A stretch of DNA of 7,576 nucleotides from an uncultured Clostridia bacterium (lineage in GTDB: Bacteria > Bacillota > Clostridia > Oscillospirales > CAG-272): contig CALYSG010000090.1 of the NCBI GenBank assembly GCA_945485605.1, forward strand, positions 1-7,576. Reading direction: 5' to 3'. The notes beneath the pieces were generated by a model. That model was not told where the DNA came from, made no database searches, and worked only from the letters and a program-made list of their open reading frames with translations. Of this stretch, positions 1 through 5,146 are shown one piece after another; position 1 is the first letter of the stretch, and each line of letters starts with the position of its first letter. A program made the translations under genes and the position numbers.

Positions 1-1988
1 ACGACGTCGGAAAGATCAACGCGAGCGCTACGGGCAACGAGATCCTTTGGGACAGTAAGAACGACGTTTTCTGCTATCTCAAGAACGGAAACGTTGAGTA
101 CATTCCCGAGACCAATCTCAAGAACGGCGCGCTAGCCGCGAACGAGACCTACAAGCTCTGGAAGATTTACGACGGCAAGAACGGCAACACAGTTCCTGCA
201 TATGACAGCCAGACTTACTCTATATACTGGGCGGGCGAAGATGCTCCGAGCGTAACTGAGGTCAAGGTCGGATTCGACGCGGGTACTTGCACAAAGGCAC
301 TTTCACTGACATATAGCAACACCGGCAGTGCGCAGAAAGTCGTTATTCGTACCAACGGCGGAACGTTGACAGTGAATGCTCCCGACGATACCGTTTGGCA
401 TTATGGTAATTTGTCCGTCGCGGATATTCAGGCGGTAGATGATACTTGTTATTTCGAACACGGTATTGTCGGAACGCTTTCTATCAGAAGCGGTGCCGCG
501 ATTATCGATAACGGTGGCGTTGTTGCAAAGGTGGATATTGTCGGAGATACCGATAGCACCACAAAACGTGCGACTCTGTCAAAGCAAAACGGTGGTCTCA
601 TTTACGAAGTCCCTGCCTCGGTTACTGTCGCAGAAGGTGAGACTGCAACCGATGGTCAGATTTGCGCGCCTTCTACTGATGAAGAAAAAAGCAAGTATGG
701 TTATATCGTTGCAAGTGCCGAGGATCTTTACAACCTTAGAACCATGGTGGAAAATGGCACCTATAACCCGACGATAAACATCGTTATCGTTTCTGATATT
801 GTTGTGTCGCAGGGTTGGACTCCCATCGGCAATACGTCTGATACTGCTTTTTCAGGTACAATTATCGGTAATAATCATAAGATTAGCGGACTTACCAACT
901 CCTTCATCAAATACGCGTCCGGAAATCTTTCCGTTTCTGATTTGACGCTTGACGTTTCGATTAAGGATTCTACCGCAGATTTTGTTGGTGGATTGTTGGG
1001 TGTTTATGATTTGAAGGATAAAACAGGTATTTCAGCGAAAGTCCTGATCGATTCGGTAGTTGTCAACGGCAGTATCCACGTGCATGACCAGGCGGGCGGT
1101 ATCGTTGGTTCGAGTTTTAACGACAATTCCGGTTCGAATAACAAAGTTGATTTTGTGCTCAGGAACTGCGTTAACAATGCAATGGTAAATGCAAAACGCG
1201 CCGGCGGTATGATGGGTACATCTGCTGGTTATTTTGCGAAAGATAAAAACGGTTCAATAACCGGCACAACATTCAGAGTTACGTTTGATCATTGTACCAA
1301 CGATGCGGCAATCAATTCCGATCAAAGTGCCGATTACTACAAAGCAGGTGGCTTTATCGGGTATTGCGGTGGTTCCGGCAACTATGTGTTTACGTCTGTT
1401 ACGAACAATAAAACAGACATGCTGATTGGATTCAGCAGAATCGGTAGCGAACGCGCTGGAATGAAAGGTAACGTAGGTGTGATTGGTAAGAATGCTGAGA
1501 CGGTAGTAATGGATGATTATGATTATTATCAAGGCAGAACGACAGAAACAATCACTTGCACCTTGTGGAAATGGCACGATACACTCTCTCAAACGAACGG
1601 TAGTAAAGCAATTAGTTACTCCATTTCGGAAGATAAATTAACCGACGATGAATGGAGATTTACTTTCGACGGTGAACATTATAGATTTACGGCAAACAAA
1701 GGAATAAAGGTTGAAGATATAAATGACGCCAATAAACAAACAAGCCATAGCCCGGTGATTTCTTCTGATCCCAATGCATATCTGATTGACGGAGCAAAAG
1801 CAGAGTACAAGGATTCCTATACGATTAACAATAGTGGCACCGTTAAGACATTAAGCGGATGGGTCGTGACTTTGGGCGAGGGAACGTATTCATTTAATCC
1901 TACGAATTATTTCCGTTACGACGATCGCGACAGCAGATACAATATTTCTAAGAATGACGACAATACTTGGACAGTAACTGCAAAATAA
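1..1988 (+). CDS. Large surface/secreted protein with GLUG-like beta repeats, 5' end missing
   Basis: The frame is open from base 3 to the TAA at 1986-1988, giving at least 661 residues with the N-terminus and any signal peptide outside the window. The TTG at 366 is an internal leucine codon, not a start. Bases 813-900 encode the pattern GWTPIG...FSGTIIGNNHKISGLT, typical of GLUG-motif proteins of gut Firmicutes. Four (A)GGxxG repeats follow at 987, 1095, 1203 and 1347; the first three are exactly 108 bases (36 residues) apart, with NC-x-N strand segments between them, which suggests a beta-solenoid. The protein is rich in Asn, Asp, Ser, Thr and Gly, as extracellular proteins often are. The C-terminus (TWTVTAK) has no LPXTG sorting motif, dockerin or membrane anchor, so any attachment must be upstream or non-covalent. 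Base composition changes along the gene: 33 of the first 60 bases are G/C, but only 18 of bases 1681-1740. Role in adhesion or glycan binding is inference; no catalytic domain is recognisable. Confidence 0.8.
   Translation, partial: DVGKINASATGNEILWDSKNDVFCYLKNGNVEYIPETNLKNGALAANETYKLWKIYDGKNGNTVPAYDSQTYSIYWAGEDAPSVTEVKVGFDAGTCTKALSLTYSNTGSAQKVVIRTNGGTLTVNAPDDTVWHYGNLSVADIQAVDDTCYFEHGIVGTLSIRSGAAIIDNGGVVAKVDIVGDTDSTTKRATLSKQNGGLIYEVPASVTVAEGETATDGQICAPSTDEEKSKYGYIVASAEDLYNLRTMVENGTYNPTINIVIVSDIVVSQGWTPIGNTSDTAFSGTIIGNNHKISGLTNSFIKYASGNLSVSDLTLDVSIKDSTADFVGGLLGVYDLKDKTGISAKVLIDSVVVNGSIHVHDQAGGIVGSSFNDNSGSNNKVDFVLRNCVNNAMVNAKRAGGMMGTSAGYFAKDKNGSITGTTFRVTFDHCTNDAAINSDQSADYYKAGGFIGYCGGSGNYVFTSVTNNKTDMLIGFSRIGSERAGMKGNVGVIGKNAETVVMDDYDYYQGRTTETITCTLWKWHDTLSQTNGSKAISYSISEDKLTDDEWRFTFDGEHYRFTANKGIKVEDINDANKQTSHSPVISSDPNAYLIDGAKAEYKDSYTINNSGTVKTLSGWVVTLGEGTYSFNPTNYFRYDDRDSRYNISKNDDNTWTVTAK
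987..1361 (+). repeat. GGxxG (GLUG-like) protein repeats inside the surface protein
   Basis: Four glycine motifs occur in frame: GGLLG (987-1001), GGIVG (1095-1109), GGMMG (1203-1217) and GGFIG (1347-1361). The steps are 108, 108 and 144 bases, i.e. 36, 36 and 48 residues. The last three are preceded by Ala, and a hydrophobic strand with Cys-x-Asn (RNCVNN, DHCTND) lies before the third and fourth. The DNA of the units has diverged, so this is an old protein-level repeat, consistent with stacked turns of a beta-solenoid. Confidence 0.6.
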
Positions 1989-1997
1989 TAACTCAGA

Positions 1998-2031
1998 CGA
2001 ATTTCTCTGTTGTTCTTAACGGAGAAATTCG
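1998..2031 (+). terminator. Hairpin directly downstream of the surface-protein gene
   Basis: CGAATTTCTC (1998-2007) and GAGAAATTCG (2022-2031) form a perfect 10-bp stem with a 14-base loop, starting 9 bases after the stop codon. No T-run follows, so it is not a classical intrinsic terminator. It may protect the 3' end of the mRNA, or act together with the second hairpin at 2044-2068. Confidence 0.45.
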
Positions 2032-2043
2032 GCGGTAGGCATA

Positions 2044-2068
2044 CCCGGAAGGCATTCAGCCTTCCGGG
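2044..2068 (+). terminator. Second GC-rich hairpin downstream of the surface-protein gene
   Basis: CCCGGAAGGC (2044-2053) and GCCTTCCGGG (2059-2068) form a perfect 10-bp GC-rich stem with the loop ATTCA. It is followed by GTGTCTGCTT, not a clean T-run. It is the most stable simple hairpin in this interval and is probably part of the 3' end of the surface-protein transcript, but termination strength cannot be judged. Confidence 0.45.
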
Positions 2069-2212
2069 GTGTCTGCTTATGTCACCAAAAGATGTTTGAC
2101 TTTTTGGGCATAACATTGACTGTGTTTTTTAAATGAGTTTGATCTTCACATTTCCGCAAATGGCACTGTCAATATTTTTTTCGCAAATTCACTCTGAAGA
2201 ATGAAGTCACTC

Positions 2213-2319
2213 TCCGATTTGTCGGAAGTTGCTCCGGCAATCCCGCCCGGAATTCAGAGGTTTCGTTCCCCGAACGGGGCGAGCCTCTGAAATTTTTCGG
2301 CGGTTTAACTTCTGCCGGA
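2213..2319. repeat. Complex nested inverted-repeat element of unknown role
   Basis: Several complementary arms lie inside one another: TTCAGAGG (2253-2260) with CCTCTGAA (2284-2291), enclosing CCCC-GAAC-GGGG (2268-2279); outside these, CCGCC (2243-2247) with GGCGG (2299-2303); and outside those, GAAGTT (2225-2230) with AACTTC (2307-2312). TCCGGCA (2233-2239) can also pair with TGCCGGA (2313-2319), which crosses the GAAGTT pair and so is an alternative fold or a pseudoknot. A small hairpin TCCGA/TCGGA (2213-2226) overlaps the left end. On the plus strand a T-run (2293-2297) follows the inner hairpin, so it could terminate rightward transcription. It could equally be a dispersed repeat or a structured RNA; I do not recognise the family. 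Confidence 0.5.
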
Positions 2320-2330
2320 AATGCACGAGT

Positions 2331-2364
2331 AAAAAGGCTCCCCCTTCTTAAGTAGGGGAGCCTT
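2331..2364 (-). terminator. Intrinsic terminator of the aldolase gene
   Basis: Read on the minus strand, GGGGA-type stem AAGGCTCCCC/GGGGAGCCTT (2355-2364 and 2334-2343) is a perfect 10-bp stem with an 11-base loop, followed by a T-run (A residues at 2331-2335 on the plus strand). It begins about 20 bases after the aldolase stop codon: a standard rho-independent terminator. Confidence 0.85.
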
Positions 2365-2384
2365 CAATCTGTTTAATTAATGTC

Positions 2385-3356
2385 TTATTTATCAAGTGCG
2401 CCGTTCGAGCCGAGAACATCGACTATCTTATGAGCGACCATCTTCTTGACCTCGGCACGTGCTACCTTGAGGTACTCGCGGGGATCGAAGACCTGCGGCT
2501 CCTCATTGAAGACGCGGCGGATGCCTGCCGTCATCGCAAGACGGATATCCGAGTCGATGTTGATCTTGCAGACCGCCATCGAGGCTGCCTTCCTGAGCTG
2601 TTCCTCCGGAATACCGACAGCGTCGGGGAGCTTACCGCCGAGGGTGTTGATCTCCTTGACATATTCCTGCGGCACGCTTGACGCTCCGTGAAGGACTATC
2701 GGGAAGCCCGGAAGTCTCTTCTCGATCTCCTCAAGGATATCGAAGCGGAGCGGGGGCGGTACGAGCACGCCGTCGGCGTTTCTCGTGCACTGATCGGCGG
2801 TGAACTTATACGCGCCGTGGCTTGTCCCGATCGCGATGGCAAGGCTGTCGACGCCCGTGCGGCTGACGAACTCCTCGACCTCGTCCGGCTGTGTATAGGA
2901 GGAATCGGCGGCGCTTACCTTTACGTCGTCCTCGATCCCGGCAAGGCGTCCGAGCTCGCCCTCGACCACGCAACCGTGCGCATGGGCGTACTCAACGACC
3001 TTCTTTGTCAGGGCGATATTGTCCTCGAACGAATGATGCGAGCCGTCGATCATGACGGACGAGAAGCCGCCGTCGATGCAGGATTTGCAGATCTCGAAAT
3101 CCGCTCCGTGGTCAAGGTGAAGGGCAAGGTCTACGCCGCTGTCCTCGATGGCTGCCTTTGCGAGAGCCATGAGGTAGACATGCTTTGCGTACTTTCTTGC
3201 GCCCGCCGAGACCTGAAGGATCACGGGAGATCTCTGCTCGCCCGCAGCCTCGGTGATCGCCTGCACGATCTCCATGTTGTTGATGTTGAAGGCACCGATG
3301 GCGTATTTGCCGGCGTAGGCCTTCTTAAACATTTCTGTAGTTGTTACAAGAGCCAT
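2385..3356 (-). CDS. fba: Class II fructose-1,6-bisphosphate aldolase
   Basis: Zinc-dependent aldolase that reversibly cleaves fructose 1,6-bisphosphate to dihydroxyacetone phosphate and glyceraldehyde 3-phosphate in cytosolic glycolysis and gluconeogenesis. The 323-residue protein (MALVTTTEMF start) has the class II TIM-barrel motifs: LDHGAD with the presumed catalytic Asp82 and zinc ligand His83, VEGELG (131-136) with Glu132/Glu134, GTSHGAYK with zinc ligand His180, VLHGASSVP with zinc ligand His223, and the phosphate-binding KINIDSDIR (264-272). The stretch between His223 and KINID is long, as in clostridial enzymes. The ATG at 3356 was chosen because AAGGAG lies 7 bases upstream and the protein aligns from there; an in-frame upstream ATG at 3419 falls on the -35 box of the promoter. 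The gene has its own promoter (3391-3419) and terminator (2331-2364), so it is probably monocistronic. GatY/KbaY tagatose-bisphosphate aldolase is the related alternative, but no tagatose genes are nearby. Confidence 0.93.
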   Translation of the reverse strand: MALVTTTEMFKKAYAGKYAIGAFNINNMEIVQAITEAAGEQRSPVILQVSAGARKYAKHVYLMALAKAAIEDSGVDLALHLDHGADFEICKSCIDGGFSSVMIDGSHHSFEDNIALTKKVVEYAHAHGCVVEGELGRLAGIEDDVKVSAADSSYTQPDEVEEFVSRTGVDSLAIAIGTSHGAYKFTADQCTRNADGVLVPPPLRFDILEEIEKRLPGFPIVLHGASSVPQEYVKEINTLGGKLPDAVGIPEEQLRKAASMAVCKINIDSDIRLAMTAGIRRVFNEEPQVFDPREYLKVARAEVKKMVAHKIVDVLGSNGALDK

Positions 3357-3390
3357 GATTCTACTCCTTAATAAATATTTCTGACTATAT

Positions 3391-3419
3391 ATTGTAATAT
3401 TTTTTGGGCGTAAAATCAA
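3391..3419 (-). promoter_or_regulatory. Sigma-A promoter of the aldolase gene
   Basis: On the minus strand TTGATT (3414-3419) and TACAAT (3391-3396) are separated by exactly 17 bases, the spacer being A-rich. The -10 box lies 34 bases upstream of the ATG, leaving a short leader that carries the AAGGAG ribosome binding site. Confidence 0.75.
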
Positions 3420-3455
3420 GGGGCAGAATAAAAATTCTTATAAATATTTTTGCCC
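3416..3455 (-). terminator. Possible weak terminator hairpin behind the MazF gene
   Basis: On the minus strand GGGCA (3451-3455) pairs with TGCCC (3421-3425), and the AT-rich interior (AAAAAT/ATTTTT) can extend the stem with a small bulge. A T-rich tail (TTGATTTT) follows. It starts at the MazF stop codon and runs into the -35 box of the aldolase promoter. It is weaker than the other terminators here, so some read-through into fba is likely. Confidence 0.4.
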
Positions 3456-3848
3456 TTACGCGATGACTCCGCCGTTTTTGTCGCCCTCCGACGGGGTATC
3501 CGCCGTCGAAAGCCCGAAGCTGACCGCTATCGCGGAATTTACCTCCGACATCATTTCGTCGTCAAGGTGCCCCATCTTCTCGCGCAGGCGGCGCTTATCG
3601 AGTGTTCTGACCTGCTCAAGAAGTATCACCGAGTCGCGTGCGAGTCCCGCTCTGTCAGCGTAAATGTCAATATGTGTCGGCATCTTCGTTTTGCCCATCC
3701 TTGATGTAATTGCCGCCGCTATAACGGTCGGGCTGTACCTGTTCCCTATATCGTTCTGTATTATCAGCACAGGGCGCAGTCCGCCCTGCTCTGAGCCAAC
3801 GACGGGGCTCAGGTCGGCGTAATAGATATCGCCTCGTTTTACCTGCAT
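3456..3848 (-). CDS. mazF: MazF/NdoA-type mRNA interferase (toxin), no antitoxin beside it
   Basis: Sequence-specific single-strand endoribonuclease of the MazF/PemK family, which cleaves mRNA and slows growth when not bound by its antitoxin. The 130-residue protein follows Bacillus NdoA closely from the start: [20 protein letters not shown], then [26 protein letters not shown] and GHLDDEMM. The catalytic pair known from that family, Arg25 and Thr48, is present at the same numbers. About 14 extra residues at the C-terminus ([16 protein letters not shown] region) go beyond the usual 116-residue form. The ATG at 3848 was chosen because GAAGGAAGG lies about 9 bases upstream and the family begins there; a longer frame to 3926 would add an atypical basic leader. 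Normally a mazE antitoxin gene sits just upstream. Here the 136 bases upstream contain only the leader and the terminator of the preceding gene, so the toxin stands alone. I could not identify a convincing promoter. Confidence 0.92.
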   Translation of the reverse strand: MQVKRGDIYYADLSPVVGSEQGGLRPVLIIQNDIGNRYSPTVIAAAITSRMGKTKMPTHIDIYADRAGLARDSVILLEQVRTLDKRRLREKMGHLDDEMMSEVNSAIAVSFGLSTADTPSEGDKNGGVIA

Positions 3849-3940
3849 CTTTTTGACCTTCCTTCGAAAAAATTCTTTACGGTTATATTTTTTCCATCGG
3901 AAGGCGGTCTTAATCATCAGGCGCAAAAGAAAAATATGCT

Positions 3941-3968
3941 AAAAAAGCTGCCGCATTGCGGCAGCTTT
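3941..3968 (-). terminator. Intrinsic terminator of the small membrane-protein gene
   Basis: A near-perfect palindrome, AAAGCTGCCGCA (3944-3955) and TGCGGCAGCTTT (3957-3968), gives an 11-bp GC-rich stem. On the minus strand it ends in six T residues (A at 3941-3946 on the plus strand). It lies 16 bases after the membrane-protein stop codon and insulates the MazF gene from upstream transcription. Confidence 0.9.
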
Positions 3969-3984
3969 CCATGAGATATTCGGT

Positions 3985-4347
3985 TTATTTGCCGGTATTG
4001 GCTTTACGCATCATGATCTTCACAACAAGGTTCTGTATCCCGTGAAGGATAAGGAACGCCACGAAGCTGCAAGCGATCACGCTTATCAGGAAGCATGAGA
4101 TATACAGAAAGGGTTTGGCTTCAATATACGACATCAGGCTCTTACGCGGACCGTTGAAGGAGGCAAGCTCAAGATATTTCGTGCCGAGCTCGACAAGGTA
4201 TGTGTTCCAGATGAAGTACATACTTCCGACGATCGAGAGAGCTGCCATGCCGAATATTTTCACGAACGTAAATATTTTTTTGAAAAGCGCGACTTTTTCG
4301 CGGCGTCTGCCGGCGATGTCGCCCTGAGCCATAAGGTTCTTTGTCAT
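3985..4347 (-). CDS. Small two-helix membrane protein, unknown function
   Basis: A 120-residue protein that I do not recognise. It has a basic cytoplasmic-type N-terminus (RRREK at 14-18, KK at 23-24), a first hydrophobic segment at about 25-50, a mixed loop of about 30 residues, a second hydrophobic segment at about 80-108, and a basic C-terminal tail (IMMRKANTGK). Both ends are therefore predicted inside the cell, with the loop outside. There is no cleavable signal peptide, enzyme motif or metal site. The ATG at 4347 is supported by GGAGG 8 bases upstream. The gene has a perfect consensus promoter (4383-4411) and a strong terminator (3941-3968), so it looks like a well-expressed single-gene unit. 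It might be a membrane-protein partner or a stress-related protein, but nothing in the sequence settles this. Confidence 0.8.
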   Translation of the reverse strand: MTKNLMAQGDIAGRRREKVALFKKIFTFVKIFGMAALSIVGSMYFIWNTYLVELGTKYLELASFNGPRKSLMSYIEAKPFLYISCFLISVIACSFVAFLILHGIQNLVVKIMMRKANTGK

Positions 4348-4382
4348 CGGGAATTCCTCCGAAAAAATTTTTCTACTTTAAG

Positions 4383-4411
4383 ATTATACAACAAACAAGC
4401 GGTATTGTCAA
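4383..4411 (-). promoter_or_regulatory. Perfect consensus sigma-A promoter of the small membrane-protein gene
   Basis: On the minus strand TTGACA (4406-4411) and TATAAT (4383-4388) are separated by exactly 17 bases. All twelve hexamer positions match the consensus. The -10 box ends 35 bases before the ATG, and the leader carries a GGAGG ribosome binding site. Confidence 0.88.
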
Positions 4412-4460
4412 TAGACGCTGTGTAAATTTCACATCTTTTTTTGCCACGGAAGGGGAAGTG

Positions 4461-4970
4461 TCAGTGATTATTGCGTTTTCTTTTTCCGTGCCCGCGCATG
4501 ATCCCACGTTCAAGAGCTCGTTTGACGCGGAAGAACGGGGTTTTTTTGTCACGTATCGGCGGCACGATTATTGCACGCATTCCGAGCCTTTTACCCGCGT
4601 AGGCATCGGTAAAGAGCTGATCTCCGAGTATCGCGCTCTCGGAAACGTCGGCGTTAAGCTCGGCAAGGGCGGCGCGCATATACTTGCGCCTCGGCTTACC
4701 GCTCTCGGGATATGCCGGGAGCTTAAGCGAACGGTTGAAGCGCTCGACTCTTTCGCGCTTGTTGTTGGAGATGAGTGCGACCCGTATTCCAGCCTTGCGA
4801 AGAGAACCGAACCATTCGGCGTGGGCATCGTCGGATAGCTCCTGCTCGTAAGGTGCGAGGGTGTTATCTATGTCAATAAGGAGGACGTTTATACCGTTTT
4901 CACGCAGGAACTGTGCTGTGACCTCGTTATAGGAATTGAAAGTGAAATCCGGTCTGAATTTACGGAACAC
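4461..4970 (-). CDS. yqeG: YqeG-family HAD IIIA phosphatase (GTG start)
   Basis: HAD-superfamily phosphatase of the YqeG type, related to the Gep4-type phosphatidylglycerophosphatases; the substrate here is not shown by the sequence. In the 169-residue protein, motif I is LIDIDNTLAPY with Asp33 (nucleophile) and Asp35, motif II is LISNN (Ser68), motif III is Lys92 in SGKP, and motif IV is GDQLFTD with Asp117 and Asp122. The C-terminus is strongly basic (HGKRKRNNH). The GTG at 4970 is chosen because AAAGGAGG lies 6 bases upstream, the protein then has the family's normal length (about 170 residues), and the -10 box of the promoter (5011-5016) lies upstream of it. The frame stays open to an ATG at 5039, and another ATG sits at 5012, but those codons coincide with the promoter and cannot be the main start. 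The gene appears to have its own promoter. No clear terminator follows, so some read-through into the membrane-protein gene 113 bases downstream is possible. Confidence 0.88.
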   Translation of the reverse strand: MFRKFRPDFTFNSYNEVTAQFLRENGINVLLIDIDNTLAPYEQELSDDAHAEWFGSLRKAGIRVALISNNKRERVERFNRSLKLPAYPESGKPRRKYMRAALAELNADVSESAILGDQLFTDAYAGKRLGMRAIIVPPIRDKKTPFFRVKRALERGIMRGHGKRKRNNH

Positions 4971-5010
4971 GGAGAGCCTCCTTTCCGGCAATACCGATAA
5001 TACGGAGAAC

Positions 5011-5039
5011 ATTATACCACATACCGTGAAATTTTTCAA
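5011..5039 (-). promoter_or_regulatory. Sigma-A promoter of yqeG
   Basis: On the minus strand TTGAAA (5034-5039) and TATAAT (5011-5016) are 17 bases apart, and the bases just upstream of the -10 box read TGG, giving an extended -10 element. The box lies 40 bases before the GTG start. Its position inside the longer open frame is the main argument for the GTG start. Confidence 0.8.
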
Positions 5040-5061
5040 CCGTAAAGTACCCGATCAGGCG

Positions 5062-5142
5062 GAAAAATATCCGAACGGTCGTGAGTAGTTCCTTACATAG
5101 GGAACGATCTGACAGGATGATCACCCGCAAGAGCGTTCGGAT
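5062..5142 (-). terminator. Branched terminator-like structure behind the alpha/beta hydrolase gene
   Basis: Four bases after the hydrolase stop codon, ATCCGAACG (minus strand, 5142-5134) pairs with CGTTCGGAT (5077-5069) and is followed directly by ATTTTT. This resembles an intrinsic terminator, but the 9-bp stem encloses 56 bases that hold two further hairpins: GTTCC/GGAAC (5105-5101 with 5092-5088) and GGGT-GATC-ATCC (5126-5115). The second needs a G-U pair that exists only in minus-strand RNA (an A-C mismatch on the other strand), which favours a minus-strand transcript. Probably a terminator with a branched interior; a small structured RNA is possible. Confidence 0.6.
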
Positions 5143-5146
5143 CAAA

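Larger units (their letters stand above)
1989..2384. other. Non-coding interval between convergent genes, rich in inverted repeats
   Basis: No credible gene lies in these 396 bases, which separate the convergent surface-protein and aldolase genes. In order they hold two hairpins just behind the surface gene (1998-2031 and 2044-2068), an AT-rich stretch with T-runs and no recognisable signal (about 2085-2190), a complex nested inverted-repeat element (2213-2319), and the aldolase terminator (2331-2364). The only small ATG frame I noticed, at 2133, has no ribosome binding site. Confidence 0.6.

Noticed and set aside
366..1988. A 540-residue gene starting at TTG 366
   Set aside because: The same frame is open back to the window edge and codes for similar protein; there is no ribosome binding site before 366.
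2133..2204. 23-codon ATG frame in the non-coding interval
   Set aside because: No ribosome binding site, AT-rich with T-runs; no reason to expect translation.
2688..3371. Long open frame (227 codons) on the plus strand opposite the aldolase gene
   Set aside because: It is antisense to a conserved enzyme, is rich in Asp/Arg/Leu from reversed GC-rich codons, and has no recognisable domain.
3357..3419. Aldolase start at the upstream ATG (3419)
   Set aside because: Those codons cover the -35 and -10 boxes, and family similarity begins at the ATG at 3356 with its AAGGAG site.
3849..3984. A mazE antitoxin gene upstream of MazF
   Set aside because: No suitable frame; a strong terminator with T-run occupies the middle of the gap.
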